Assembly: GCF_901538355.1 (NCBI RefSeq)
Contig: NZ_LR593887.1
Coordinates: 1,836,920 to 1,900,919 of the forward strand
Source of the DNA: Tuwongella immobilis
Lineage (GTDB): Bacteria; Planctomycetota; Planctomycetia; Gemmatales; Gemmataceae
Direction of reading: 5' to 3'
Length of the DNA stretch: 64,000 nt
In this document: positions 28,689 to 38,285 of the stretch, piece by piece
Position numbering within the stretch: position 1 is the first letter of the stretch
Layout: each line of letters opens with the position of its first letter
Position numbers and translations under genes: made by a program
The notes under the pieces: generated by a model
Told to the model about the DNA's origin: nothing
Database searches by the model: none
The model's input: only the letters and a program-made list of their open reading frames with translations

Positions 28689-29696
28689 ATGCGTGTCGCC
28701 TTCTTTGGAACGCGGAGTTACGATCGGCATTACTTCGATGCCGTCAACGCCGCTCGCCCCAGTTCCGAACAACACGAGTTGCTGTATCTGGAACCGCGAT
28801 TGACCGCCCAAACTGCGCCGCTGGCCGCCGGCTTTCCGGCGGTCTGTGTGTTTGTCAACGATTCCGTAACCGCTGACGTCATCGGCCAATTGGCTGCCGG
28901 CGGCACGAAGGTGATTGCGTTGCGGTGTGCGGGGTTCAACAACGTGGACCTGGCCGCAGCGAAATCGCATGGCATCACCGTCGTGCGAGTCCCCGCGTAT
29001 GCCCCCGATGGCGTCGCCGAGTTTGCCGTCGCGTTGCTGCTGACGCTCAATCGCAAAATCCACAAAGCCTACAACCGCGTGCGGGAAGGCAACTTCTCGC
29101 TCGATCACCTGGAGGGGTTCAATCTCGCCGGGAAGACTGTGGGCGTGATTGGCACCGGGAAAATCGGTCAGATTTTTGCGCGAATCATGCTCGGTTTCGG
29201 CTGTCGGGTATTGGCGTATGATGTCGCCCCTGCCGAAGATTGCCTCAAGCGAGGGGTGCAGTATGTGTCGCTCGATCAACTCGCGGCCGAATCGGATGTC
29301 ATCTCGCTGCATTGTCCGTTGATGCCGGCGACGCACCATCTCGTGAATGCAGCACTGCTTGCGAAAATGAAGCCCGGCGTGATGCTGGTCAACACCAGTC
29401 GCGGTGGGTTGATCGATACCAAGGCGGTCATTCATGCCTTGAAGACGCACCATCTCGGGGCATTGGCCATCGATGTCTACGAGGAAGAAGAAGGCGTGTT
29501 CTTCGAGGATCAATCGGTGGACGGCGTGCAAGACGATGTGCTGGCCCGGCTGTTCACCTTCCCGAATGTCTTGGTTAGCGGTCACCAAGCGTTTCTCACC
29601 AAAGAAGCGCTCAGCAACATTGCCAGCACGACGCTGGATAACTTGTCGTGCCTGCAACGGGGCGAAGTGTGTGCGAATCGGGTGGAAAAGTCGTAA
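28689..29696 (+). CDS. ldhA: D-lactate dehydrogenase (2-hydroxyacid dehydrogenase family)
   Basis: 335 residues; ATG 28689 with GAGG upstream. Nucleotide fold motif [16 protein letters not shown] (about residues 150-165), catalytic Arg in NTSRGGLID, Glu in DVYEEEEG, and His in SGHQAFLT. The size and the phrase [15 protein letters not shown] match fermentative NAD-dependent D-lactate dehydrogenase (LdhA, pyruvate to D-lactate) better than other family members. Stands alone. Confidence 0.9.
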   Translation: MRVAFFGTRSYDRHYFDAVNAARPSSEQHELLYLEPRLTAQTAPLAAGFPAVCVFVNDSVTADVIGQLAAGGTKVIALRCAGFNNVDLAAAKSHGITVVRVPAYAPDGVAEFAVALLLTLNRKIHKAYNRVREGNFSLDHLEGFNLAGKTVGVIGTGKIGQIFARIMLGFGCRVLAYDVAPAEDCLKRGVQYVSLDQLAAESDVISLHCPLMPATHHLVNAALLAKMKPGVMLVNTSRGGLIDTKAVIHALKTHHLGALAIDVYEEEEGVFFEDQSVDGVQDDVLARLFTFPNVLVSGHQAFLTKEALSNIASTTLDNLSCLQRGEVCANRVEKS

Positions 29697-29730
29697 CCCA
29701 TTGTCGATTCGGATGATGCGGAAATGAGTT

Positions 29731-29771
29731 CGCCCCGTGATGCGTCGGAAAATCCGAGGCATCGCGGGGCG
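29731..29771. terminator. Hairpin between convergent genes
   Basis: CGCCCCG-TGATGC-G-TCGGA at 29731 pairs with TCCGA-G-GCATC-G-CGGGGCG ending at 29771, a long GC-rich stem with a short A-rich loop. It separates ldhA from the minus-strand Pro-rich gene. There is no T-run on either side, so it is an unusual terminator. Confidence 0.6.
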
Positions 29772-29792
29772 GCTTGCGGTTGCGGGCCAGAC

Positions 29793-31973
29793 TTAGTTGA
29801 CCGGGTTATGAAACCGAATCGTATAGGTTTCGCCCGCGGGCAGCAGTCGGCTTTGCATGGCGGCGTTATCCACCAGCAGTTGATAGTTGAACGCCCCGGC
29901 AGGGATGGTCAACGTGGTGGTTTGGCCGGGCAGCAATCGGTAGGTGCGATTGTTGACCACGACCGACACTTCTTGAATGTAGTCGTTGACCAGCCGCAGT
30001 TGGCCGTTGCCTGCCGCGGGGGCCGGGTTTGCCGGGGCTGCGGGAGCGGGCGACGAGCGCGAGATTGACTTTTGGGCTTGCTCGTCCACTCGCTTGGAGA
30101 GCCGTTCCATCTCCCGACGCAAATCGCCGATTTGCAGTTTGAGTTCTGAGACATCGCCTTGCAACTGCGTGACGGCCAAGCCGTTCTTCGATTGGCTATC
30201 GCGCATCGATTCTTCGAGTTTTTCGAGCTTGCTGAGGGCATTCGTCAACGCTTGCACTTGCGTCTTGAGATCCGCCAGCGAATTGTCCACCTTCGGAGCC
30301 GCGGGTGAAGCGCCGGGTTCCTTCGGGAGCGGATTGGGTTCCTCGGCCGCGCGAACGAAGTTGACCATGGGCGACGTTGGGGCAACCGTCACGATCGACC
30401 CCGCCAGCGAGGCCGCTAGCAAAGAGTTCAGGCCCAGTTTGTTCCAGGTGCGGGTCATTGGGGTATTTCCGGGTGTCTGGTGCGGAATGCTCAACGGCTC
30501 CATCGGCATCGGCGGATCACCCACGATCACTTCCACCATCGGCCCGCCTTTCGGCATCGGCATCGGCATCGGCGGAGTCGGCGTGGGAGCCTTGAGAGGT
30601 TGCGACGGATTTTCCGTTCTCTCTTCGAGGGTAGTCTTTGCGGGCGACGTTGGCAAGTTCTTTTCAATCGGAGTGGGTCCGATCGGCTGCATCGGCTTTA
30701 CCGGTTCTGCCGATTTCATAGGCTGGGCAGGCTTGGGAAGTGGGGTGATCTCCACATCCACCGGTTTCGGCGTCGGCAATGGCTCAATCACCGGATCCAA
30801 TTTCGGCATATCCGGCGGCAGATCCATCGGTTCCGGTTTCGCCATCGGCTTGGGCGATTCCATCGGCTTGGGATCGATCGGGTCGATCGGAATCAGCGGA
30901 GCCGCAGCCGGTGCTGGCGGAGTGCTGGGCGTCGCGGGCATCGGTTCCGCGCCGGGAATCGGCAGAATCAGCCCCGGCGCATTCATTGGCTTGGGCGCGT
31001 CGGGCACAGGAGTCAATTTCGGTGCCGTTTTGGGCGGATTCATCGGCGTCAGCGGCGCCACGGGTGCCGCAACTGGCGCAGCGGGTGCGGGAGCCGGTGC
31101 CGTCAAATCAGGAATGACCAAATTCGTGGGATCGACTGGCGTTGGCCCCGGAGCCGGGATCGGCGCATTCGGCATCGGCGTTTCACCAGGCAGCAGCAGC
31201 GGCGCAACCGGTTCCACCTTCGGCGGTTGGATCGATTTCGCGGCGTTCGGAATCGGCTGAATTAGCGGCGCGGCCCCCTTGCCGGAATCCATCGGCATCA
31301 GGCCGGTGGTCGTTCCGGGAACGCTCGGTGCTGGCGCGAGCGGCGATGTGGGAGCTGGCGACGGCACAACCGGCGGCTTGCCCGAAGTTGCCGGAGTGGT
31401 CGGCGCAGCCGGGGCGGTCCCCAATTCTGGCAGCGTCAGATCGAGATTGGTCAGCGGGTCGGGGCCAGGCATGGGCGGATTATCCGCTTTCGGCTTAGCG
31501 AGTGGCGGTTGTTCGCTGACGCGGGGCGTGCCCACCGGCGAGGTCGATTCGCTGATGGTGGGATTGGCCTTGGCCAGCGGATTTTTCCCGTTGGCGGGCG
31601 ATTTTTTCGGTTCGGATTCTTCCTCGGTCCCCATCACGGGCATCGGCCCGGCGCTGGCCCGATTGGCCATGCCCAGGCGCGGTCCCCAATAGGAATGTGA
31701 GGCGACAATGCTGCCAAGCAGCGTGCAAACAGCAATCAACCAGCCGACATGCGTCGGTCCCCGTTGACCGCGATGGACTGCGCGAGGCGTTCCATCGGGC
31801 GAGATGGCATCCGCTTCGGGCGGTGGCACCCACTCTGGCCGGGGCAAACGCGGCGGACGGCCCAGCCGACCCGACGGCCCCACCGAAGTGAGGCCGCCGT
31901 CGATTGGGCTGGTGCCGGCGTCCAGTGGCTGGTCAATTTTCTTCGTACTGGGCGATCCGGTTGCTGACATCAT
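29793..31973 (-). CDS. Large Pro-rich membrane protein with C-terminal coiled coil
   Basis: About 726 residues from ATG 31973 (GAGG six bases before; ATG 31970 is adjacent). A single membrane helix lies at about residues 81-101 (VGWLIAVCTLLGSIVASHSY), then a roughly 350-residue Pro/Ala/Met low-complexity stretch full of PMPxP repeats, then a coiled coil (LADLKTQVQALTNALSKLEK ... DLRREMERLSKRVDEQAQ) and a small beta domain (NRTYRLLPGQTTTLTIPAGA). It overlaps the end of rimI by about 40 bases, suggesting coupled translation. The plus strand is also open but Gly-rich and without protein character. Confidence 0.75.
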   Translation of the reverse strand: MMSATGSPSTKKIDQPLDAGTSPIDGGLTSVGPSGRLGRPPRLPRPEWVPPPEADAISPDGTPRAVHRGQRGPTHVGWLIAVCTLLGSIVASHSYWGPRLGMANRASAGPMPVMGTEEESEPKKSPANGKNPLAKANPTISESTSPVGTPRVSEQPPLAKPKADNPPMPGPDPLTNLDLTLPELGTAPAAPTTPATSGKPPVVPSPAPTSPLAPAPSVPGTTTGLMPMDSGKGAAPLIQPIPNAAKSIQPPKVEPVAPLLLPGETPMPNAPIPAPGPTPVDPTNLVIPDLTAPAPAPAAPVAAPVAPLTPMNPPKTAPKLTPVPDAPKPMNAPGLILPIPGAEPMPATPSTPPAPAAAPLIPIDPIDPKPMESPKPMAKPEPMDLPPDMPKLDPVIEPLPTPKPVDVEITPLPKPAQPMKSAEPVKPMQPIGPTPIEKNLPTSPAKTTLEERTENPSQPLKAPTPTPPMPMPMPKGGPMVEVIVGDPPMPMEPLSIPHQTPGNTPMTRTWNKLGLNSLLAASLAGSIVTVAPTSPMVNFVRAAEEPNPLPKEPGASPAAPKVDNSLADLKTQVQALTNALSKLEKLEESMRDSQSKNGLAVTQLQGDVSELKLQIGDLRREMERLSKRVDEQAQKSISRSSPAPAAPANPAPAAGNGQLRLVNDYIQEVSVVVNNRTYRLLPGQTTTLTIPAGAFNYQLLVDNAAMQSRLLPAGETYTIRFHNPVN

Positions 31974-32466
31974 CCGCATCCTCGCTGGTATCATCCGCGA
32001 TTCGATACTGCATCAAGAAGGCGTCTTCCCCACTGTCTTCGTAGTAATTTCGCAGCACCTTCAGTGCCTTGAATTCCTGCGTGCGGAAGAACAACTGGGC
32101 GGCGAGGTTGGTTTCTCGCACCGCCAGCGTGATCCGCGTCCGACGATGGCTGGACAACTTTCCAATCAACTTGGCGACCATCTGCGAACCAATTCCGGAA
32201 CGACGAAATTGCGCGTTCACGGCAAAATTCAGAATGTGCAGCTTGTTCTTGTGCAGCTCATAAATCATGAAGCCCACGACTTTTTCACCATGCTCGGCGA
32301 CCATCCCGATGCAGTTGCGTTGCCGCAGGCAGCGCAGAAAGTCTTCTTCCGTCCAGGCGAAGTCGAAGCTCTCTTGTTCAATTTGCAGCACTTCCGGCAT
32401 ATCTCGCCGAATCATCCAGCGAATATGAACCCGTAGCTGTTCCTTCTGCGATCGTCCCGTATTCAT
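31933..32466 (-). CDS. rimI: Ribosomal-protein-alanine N-acetyltransferase-like GNAT
   Basis: 177 residues from ATG 32466. GNAT core motif QFRRSGIGSQMVAKL (acetyl-CoA pyrophosphate loop R/Q-x-x-G-x-G), followed by LAVRETNLAAQLFFRTQEF, typical of RimI. The N-terminal part (VHIRWMIRRDMPEVLQIEQESFDF) also fits. In other bacteria RimI acetylates ribosomal protein S18; planctomycete homologues are only RimI-like, so partner specificity is uncertain. The tail (about residues 140-177) is unusually acidic. Confidence 0.85.
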   Translation of the reverse strand: MNTGRSQKEQLRVHIRWMIRRDMPEVLQIEQESFDFAWTEEDFLRCLRQRNCIGMVAEHGEKVVGFMIYELHKNKLHILNFAVNAQFRRSGIGSQMVAKLIGKLSSHRRTRITLAVRETNLAAQLFFRTQEFKALKVLRNYYEDSGEDAFLMQYRIADDTSEDADDVSNRIAQYEEN

Positions 32467-32784
32467 GGAACCCGACTCCCCCTCTCGCAAGGAATCGACC
32501 GCTTCGCTTCCGAAGGGTGATTCCCGCCTGCCCGCTGGCAGTGTTGGCACGGCATGTTGGGCTATCCGTGGTTGGGATGATTCCTTTGGTGGTTGTCGCA
32601 TGTTGCTGGTTCGGCTGGTCATCCATCGGTTAGTCCGCACGCTCTCTTACCGTCACTGCCAGTCCTTCTCAAGGCCACTCTGAGCGACCTTGCCCCCTTA
32701 CCGGGCATGGATCTTCCCCAAGAATCCATGCCAAGTTCCGATTCGGCCATTGGTACACGCGTGCCAGGATGCGGCGATCCGCCA
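32467..32784. other. Intergenic stretch
   Basis: Lies between rimI and the DUF11 gene, both on the minus strand. It contains the hairpin at 32704-32732 and otherwise no feature I can support. Confidence 0.4.
32704..32732 (-). terminator. Hairpin downstream of the DUF11 gene
   Basis: GGCATGGAT (32704-32712) pairs with ATCCATGCC (32724-32732) around an 11-base loop. It lies 53 bases past the stop of the minus-strand DUF11 gene and so may end that transcript. No T-run. Confidence 0.45.
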
Positions 32785-34680
32785 TTACTCCTGATAGAAC
32801 TGCGTGCTCTCATCTTTCACCAACGGCTCTTTGATTTCTTGGCACGATAGCGTGGCTCGCAGTCGGCCTTCGCCCGGCTTGCTGCTGCGGACGCGGATGC
32901 GGTACACGGTGTCCGCTTTGGTCCCCAGCTTGGCAAACGGCTCGAACACGACTTTGTTGCCCACGATCTTGTACGCCACCGGCCCGTTCACCTGCGAAAC
33001 CGTCATCCCATCGCTGAGTTGCGCTTCCAGGCGAATCCCCGTGCAGGCACACGTCCCCTGATTCAGCACCCGCACTTCGTAGACGGCTTCCTTGTTGACC
33101 GAGACGACCCCTTCCAAGTCGACCACCTCGAACGACAACGCGGGAATGCCTTCGATTTGGATGCTGTTATCCTGGCGATTCTCCAGTTTGCTGCCGGACT
33201 GCGCCACCGCGGTGACGGTCCACTTCCCGGCCATACTCGCCCGCGTCTGATAGTTCAGCGATCGAGATGCTCCGGCAGCCAGACTTTCCAATTCCCAGAC
33301 AATCTGACGCGTCGATTCATCGAATCGGCCATTGTCGCTGGCGGCAGCAAAGGCGATGCCTTCTGGCAGAATCACGGCGACTTTGACGGTGTCGGTTGCC
33401 GCGGTGCCGGGATTACTCACTTCCAGCATGGAACGCAAGTCCTGTCCCACCAATGCCTTGGGAGCGAGCGTTTGCCGAACTTGCAACAGCGGCTCAACAA
33501 TCATGACTTCGGCGCGTTGCGAGACTTCCCCGGCCCCATCCGCAGAGACGGTCAACTCGCACACTTGCGTGCCCGCTTTCATCGCCTGCGTCTTGAGGCT
33601 GACGGTCTTGGTCTCGCCGACCGCGAGTTGGGCCATGTCGGCTTCGATGAGTTGCCCCTGCGGGTGCATCAGCCCGTCGCTCAATTTCGCTCGCAAGTGA
33701 ATTTGCGTCGCCGCGCCGCTGCCGCTGTTGGTGAGTGTGAGCTGGAACGGCACGGTATCGCCCACCGTCGCATTCTTGGCGGCGGTCAGCACCACATCCA
33801 ATTTCGGACGGGTCACTTTCGTGCGCATGCCCGTTTGCGCGGAGCTGGTGATCGTGGTGCGTGTCTTGAAATCGCCTTCGACATTGGCCTGCACTTCCAC
33901 TTGGATTCGTCGCTGCGCGCCGGGTTCCAAGGAGGCGAGTTGCCATTGAAGTTTGTCGCCGTTAATTTCCGCAAGTGGTTCGCCGCCCAGATATTTCGAT
34001 CCAGTGGGCAGTTGTTCTTCGACGCGGATGGCATCCACGGAGACATTCGAGGAGTTGCGGACGACAATTTCGTATTTCAACGATTGTCCCACGCCAATGC
34101 TTTCCGGCGCGACGGTCTCGATGGAAAGTCCGGGCGAGATTCCCAGATTGCTGCCGCGCGGCGTTTCGGGCACGGCGGTCGGGAATTGCGGCAGTGGCGA
34201 GACACCGCTGGCTTGCCGAATCGGGTTGCCGGGCGCGGGCGTCTTCGGGATCACCAGATTCGGATTGGCCGAATTCGGCATTCCAGACGCAGTCGTTGGG
34301 CGAGGATTGCTTCCCGGAGTCGATCCCAAATTGGAATGGGGCGAGTTCCCGAGCATGCCATTGGGCAGTGTACCGGGGCGAGGGGCACTGCCGGGCTGAG
34401 ATGTTCCGGGATTTGAAACGGCGATGGGGGTGTTGAGATCGGTCGGCCGCAGTGGGCGCGGCGCGTTGCTGGCCGTGGGCGGCACGGCTTGGAATCGGGT
34501 TGGAATCGGGACCGATTCCACCGGCATTCCCGTGGGCGGAAGATACGGGCCACCCGAGGGCGCAGGCTGCGCCAACGGCATCATCTGCTGTGCCGAGAGC
34601 TGCCCCGTGCGCACGAGAAGCCCCGCCAAAACCGCCAAGCCCCATTTCAGGGCACGCCAATTGCCACGATTGCCCAACAT
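32785..34680 (-). CDS. DUF11-repeat secreted surface protein
   Basis: 631 residues; ATG 34680 is preceded by a G-rich run at seven bases. Signal peptide residues 1-30. A Pro/Thr/Asn-rich linker reaches residue about 150. Then several DUF11/CARDB-like beta-sandwich repeats: SVGQSLKYEIVVRNSSNVSV, AKNATVGDTVPFQLTLTNSG, PKALVGQDLRSMLEVSNPGT, VSVNKEAVYEVRVLNQGTCA. Each begins with a V-x-x-x-x-x-x-Y/F-x-x-x-V-x-N pattern. Typical of secreted, cell-surface or S-layer-associated proteins; no cell-wall anchor motif. Confidence 0.85.
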   Translation of the reverse strand: MLGNRGNWRALKWGLAVLAGLLVRTGQLSAQQMMPLAQPAPSGGPYLPPTGMPVESVPIPTRFQAVPPTASNAPRPLRPTDLNTPIAVSNPGTSQPGSAPRPGTLPNGMLGNSPHSNLGSTPGSNPRPTTASGMPNSANPNLVIPKTPAPGNPIRQASGVSPLPQFPTAVPETPRGSNLGISPGLSIETVAPESIGVGQSLKYEIVVRNSSNVSVDAIRVEEQLPTGSKYLGGEPLAEINGDKLQWQLASLEPGAQRRIQVEVQANVEGDFKTRTTITSSAQTGMRTKVTRPKLDVVLTAAKNATVGDTVPFQLTLTNSGSGAATQIHLRAKLSDGLMHPQGQLIEADMAQLAVGETKTVSLKTQAMKAGTQVCELTVSADGAGEVSQRAEVMIVEPLLQVRQTLAPKALVGQDLRSMLEVSNPGTAATDTVKVAVILPEGIAFAAASDNGRFDESTRQIVWELESLAAGASRSLNYQTRASMAGKWTVTAVAQSGSKLENRQDNSIQIEGIPALSFEVVDLEGVVSVNKEAVYEVRVLNQGTCACTGIRLEAQLSDGMTVSQVNGPVAYKIVGNKVVFEPFAKLGTKADTVYRIRVRSSKPGEGRLRATLSCQEIKEPLVKDESTQFYQE

Positions 34681-34740
34681 TGCCATTCCCCCCCGACCAT
34701 CGCCTTGCCAGTGGCCCCAGTCCCCCGACCGGTGCCCGGC

Positions 34741-35121
34741 TCAGCGATCCCCCGTCGATTCGGTCATCTCCCGCCCATCGCCCCCCAGCGATTCCGGAGC
34801 GGGATACTTCCGAGCATTCTTTTCGATCTTGGCTTGCAGGATCGTGGCGAGGTCCATACCCGTCTGAATGCAGAACTGCAAGACCAGTCCCGCAACATCC
34901 GCCACTTCATCCGCAATCGCTTCGCGGTGCGCGGGATCCGCCGCTTTCGCCCGCGATTCTTCCGGTGTCAGCCACAAAAAATGTTCCATTAGCTCGGCCG
35001 CTTCACACGCCAGCGCCATGGCCACATTCTTGGGAGCGTGATACGGATCCCAATTGCGAGCCAGCGCAAACGCCCGCACCGCTTGCTTCAAGTCAGCGAT
35101 GGTGGTGGTTTGATCGCTCAT
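34741..35121 (-). CDS. MazG-like nucleotide pyrophosphohydrolase
   Basis: 126 residues from ATG 35121 (site AAGGA). The all-alpha NTP-PPase core is visible: EAAELMEHFLW (E-x-x-E metal ligands) and DEVADVAGLVLQF (E-x-x-D). Members hydrolyse non-canonical or excess NTPs to NMP. Single short MazG domain of the dCTPase/RS21-C6-like size class. Precise substrate not inferable. Divergent from recJ, which shares a nucleic-acid housekeeping theme. Confidence 0.9.
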   Translation of the reverse strand: MSDQTTTIADLKQAVRAFALARNWDPYHAPKNVAMALACEAAELMEHFLWLTPEESRAKAADPAHREAIADEVADVAGLVLQFCIQTGMDLATILQAKIEKNARKYPAPESLGGDGREMTESTGDR

Positions 35122-35425
35122 GTCGCGTCCTTGGGGCGATTCCGTGTGCCGTTGGTTGATTTCGCATCGTTCATCGAGGGCGGGACCATACCCGGCTGCA
35201 TTTTCCTGTCAATCCCGACGAGACGCTTAATCCCGATAATCCACAAACGCCGAAAAGAGAGAGAAGCCGACACTCCGGGCACGATCGCTGGAGAATGTCG
35301 CGTCACGAAATTTCCAGCCGATGCGTAGTTCCGGGTAGAATGTGCTTCAGTTGGCCTTGTCAATCGCGGATGGATGCGAGACGATCCAAGGGGTCGTGTT
35401 GGTACATTCGCAAGGAGATTCGCTC
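35122..35425. other. Divergent promoter region between mazG-like gene and recJ
   Basis: About 300 bases between divergently transcribed genes. No RNA gene or repeat recognised. Confidence 0.4.
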
Positions 35426-37183
35426 ATGCCGCATGTCGCCAAAGCCTGGCATTTGAAACCTCATGATGCCCTGGCGATTCGTGCGTTGAGTCAATCGATG
35501 CGGATTTCCCCCGTGATTGCGCAATTGCTGGTCAATCGCGGCGTCACGGAAGAGGCCGACGCCCGCCGATTCTTGGACGCGGGGATGAATCTGCTGCACT
35601 CGCCCAAGTTGATGCCCGGCATGGAAGCGGCCGTCGATCGCATTCTCGATGCCATCAAAGATCGTAAGAAAATCTGCGTCTATGGCGACTACGATGTGGA
35701 CGGCACCACCGGGACCGCCATTCTCGTGCAGTTGTTCCAGAAATTGCAGGTGCCCATCCAGTTTTATGTGCCCAACCGACTGGGGGAGGGGTACGGCCTG
35801 AATATGGACGCGCTGCGGAATCTGCATGCCGAAGGGGTGCAGGTCATCATCAGCGTCGATTGTGGCATTGCCGCCCTCGAAGAGACCAAGTTGGCCAGCG
35901 AACTTGGCATCGAAATGATTATCACCGACCACCACGAAATGCGGGACGAACTGCCCGGTGGGGGCGCGGTGCTGGTCCATCCGCGATTGCCCGGTTCGCT
36001 GTATCCCTGGGGCAGTCTGTCCGGCTCGGCGGTGGCGTTCAAACTCGCTTGGGCGCTATCGGTTCGCATCTCGAATCATGATCGCGTTCGCCCGGAATTG
36101 CGCGAACTGCTGATGGATAGCCTCTGCCTGGCCACGCTCGGCCTGGTGGCGGATGTCGTGCCGCTGCAAGACGAAAACCGCGTGTTGGTCAAACATGGCT
36201 TGAAGCGAATCAGCGAACAACCCACCGTCGGCATCCGCGCCTTGCTCGAATCATCCAAGTTGGGTGTGGAACAGCAGTTGCGTGCGGAAGATATCGCCTT
36301 TCGGATCGCGCCACGCATCAACGCCGCTGGTCGATTGGGCTGCGCTCGCAGTGTCGTGGAATTGCTGCTGACGCAATGCCCCGACCAAGCGCGCGAGTTG
36401 GCCGACTTCCTCGATCAACGCAACACGCAACGGCAACAGATTGAACGTCGCATGCTCGAACAGGCGCAGGAACTCGCCGAACGCGACGGCGAAGGCCGCC
36501 CCGCATTGGTGTTGTCGCACCCAGATTGGCACGCCGGAATCATCGGCATCGTCGCGGGCAAGCTCGTCGATCGCTACGGTCGCCCCGTGATTCTGATTGC
36601 TCAGCATGATGGCAAACCGTTTGGCACCGGCTCCGCACGCTCGATTCCGGGATTCGAGATGCACACCGCACTCGACGCATGCCGCGACGATCTGATTGCG
36701 CACGGGGGCCACGCCATGGCCGCCGGGCTGAAGATTGCCGCCGATCGCATCGACAGCTTCCGCGAGCGCTTCTGCGAATACGCCGCCCAGCATTTTCCGC
36801 AGGGGATTCCGCCGGTTCCCAAATTGTCGATCGATGCCGAGATGCCGCTGTCGAGTCTGACCATCGGCCTGCTCAACGACCTGGACCGACTCGAACCATA
36901 CGGCGCGGACAATCCCCGACCGCTGTTTCTGACCGGGAATCTGCAACTCGATGGCGAGCCGCGGATTCTCAAAGATGTGCACCTGAAATTCTTCGTTCGC
37001 AGTGGCAATTCCCGATTCGCCGCCATTGGATTCTACATGGCCGATCGACTCGACGAACTGCTCTCCGGCGGCGGGAAAGTCTGTCTGGTTTATCGCCCCA
37101 AGCGAAATGTCTGGCAGGGGCAAACCAACATCGAAATGGAACTGGTCGATTTCCAGCCCGGCCCCGATGCCGACTTAGCGTAA
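35426..37183 (+). CDS. recJ: Single-stranded-DNA-specific exonuclease RecJ
   Basis: 585 residues; ATG 35426 follows AAGGAG. DHH-family metal motifs GDYDVDGTTG (near residue 95) and TDHHEMRDELPGGGAVLVHP (near 175), with VDCGIAALEE between them. The C-terminal DHHA1 and OB regions contain GHAMAAGLKI and a typical ending. Full length for RecJ (about 570-600). Degrades 5' single strands in recombination and mismatch repair. Confidence 0.97.
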   Translation: MPHVAKAWHLKPHDALAIRALSQSMRISPVIAQLLVNRGVTEEADARRFLDAGMNLLHSPKLMPGMEAAVDRILDAIKDRKKICVYGDYDVDGTTGTAILVQLFQKLQVPIQFYVPNRLGEGYGLNMDALRNLHAEGVQVIISVDCGIAALEETKLASELGIEMIITDHHEMRDELPGGGAVLVHPRLPGSLYPWGSLSGSAVAFKLAWALSVRISNHDRVRPELRELLMDSLCLATLGLVADVVPLQDENRVLVKHGLKRISEQPTVGIRALLESSKLGVEQQLRAEDIAFRIAPRINAAGRLGCARSVVELLLTQCPDQARELADFLDQRNTQRQQIERRMLEQAQELAERDGEGRPALVLSHPDWHAGIIGIVAGKLVDRYGRPVILIAQHDGKPFGTGSARSIPGFEMHTALDACRDDLIAHGGHAMAAGLKIAADRIDSFRERFCEYAAQHFPQGIPPVPKLSIDAEMPLSSLTIGLLNDLDRLEPYGADNPRPLFLTGNLQLDGEPRILKDVHLKFFVRSGNSRFAAIGFYMADRLDELLSGGGKVCLVYRPKRNVWQGQTNIEMELVDFQPGPDADLA

Positions 37184-37313
37184 TCTCGGAATTGCTCCCC
37201 GCGAAACGCCGCCTCGCCCGAATTGTCCCCCGATGTCTCTTGGGAGATGGCCGCAATATCGGCTATCATCAGGATATGGGACATTGGAGAGGCTGTTTGC
37301 AGGAGGGCGACCC

Positions 37314-38204
37314 ATGGCAGAATCGACCATCGCTGTTCGCTGTGCAGAATTGCTGGGGGACTGGCTGCAACCGGTGATTCCATCGACCGCACGAAGCTGG
37401 CTGGCCGACCGACTCCGCCAGATCAGCGAAGGCGATCAATCGGCACTGTTCCTGGGCTTCGGCATGGTCCCTCGCAAGACCGGCAAAGCCGATTTGCGAC
37501 TATCCGCCGCCCAACTCGCCGCCGCGCAGGAAGCCCGTCCCGGCTGGAACCCCGCGACCTGGAGCATCGATCAAGCCGCCCGCACACTGCTGCTGTTGGC
37601 CTATCCCGCCGATGCGGTCGATGAGTACACCGACACCTTGGACAAACTGTTTGCCGCAGGCGAAGTCGGCGAACTGGTCGCGCTGTACCAGGCGTTGCCG
37701 CTTTTGCCGTTCCCCGATGCCCACGTTTGGCGAACCCGCGAGTGCATTCGCACGAATATGAAATCGGTATTTTGCGCAGTCGCGCACCGCAATCCCTATC
37801 CCGCCGAGCATCTCGATGAGGCCAGTTGGAATCAGCTGATTTTGAAGTGTCTGTTCGTCGGGGCCGCCCTTGATCCGGTGGTCGGGCTGGACAGCCGCGT
37901 GAATCCCCGTCTGATGACCATGCTGGTCGATTACGCCCACGAACGCTGGGCCGCCAAACGGCAGGTCAGCCCGGAATTATGGCGGCCGGTCGGTCCCGTC
38001 GCCGATGCCCGAGCGCTGGCCGATTTGGAGAAGGTCTACACCGAGGGCACTCCGCCAGAGCGTCAAGCCGCAGCCCTGGCGTTGAGCGTCTGCCCGCTTC
38101 CATCTGCCGAAACGATCCTGAATCGCAATCCGCTCCTCGCCACGCAAGCCCGCTGCCGCCAACTCACCTGGTCCCAAATCGCCGCCGATTCCGCCTCGGG
38201 GTGA
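37314..38204 (+). CDS. eboA: EboA-family protein
   Basis: 296 residues; ATG 37314 follows AGGAGG. The order WSIDQAARTLLLLAYPADAV, LYQALPLLPFPDAHVWRTRE, NQLILKCLFVGAALDPVVGL and YAHERWAAKRQVSPELW matches EboA, the first protein of the widely conserved ebo cluster, which is implicated in transport of a prenylated precursor to the periplasm (for example scytonemin precursors in cyanobacteria). It is separated from eboB by the 1-kb array described here. Other ebo genes (prenyltransferase, sugar-phosphate-cyclase-like and others) are not in the window. Confidence 0.85.
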   Translation: MAESTIAVRCAELLGDWLQPVIPSTARSWLADRLRQISEGDQSALFLGFGMVPRKTGKADLRLSAAQLAAAQEARPGWNPATWSIDQAARTLLLLAYPADAVDEYTDTLDKLFAAGEVGELVALYQALPLLPFPDAHVWRTRECIRTNMKSVFCAVAHRNPYPAEHLDEASWNQLILKCLFVGAALDPVVGLDSRVNPRLMTMLVDYAHERWAAKRQVSPELWRPVGPVADARALADLEKVYTEGTPPERQAAALALSVCPLPSAETILNRNPLLATQARCRQLTWSQIAADSASG

Positions 38205-38285
38205 GCCGGAGAATTTGCCGGATTTTTTGCTTTCTTGGCGGATCGAGCCGGGGTATGGTAACGCGAGATTGGTTGGTTCGATTCC

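Noticed and set aside
29986-31260. 424-codon Gly-rich plus-strand ORF
   Set aside because: Antisense of the Pro-rich gene; Pro codons read as Gly on the other strand.
32467-32784. Stable RNA gene (RNase P or SRP RNA)
   Set aside because: Conserved cores of these RNAs not found; only one hairpin.
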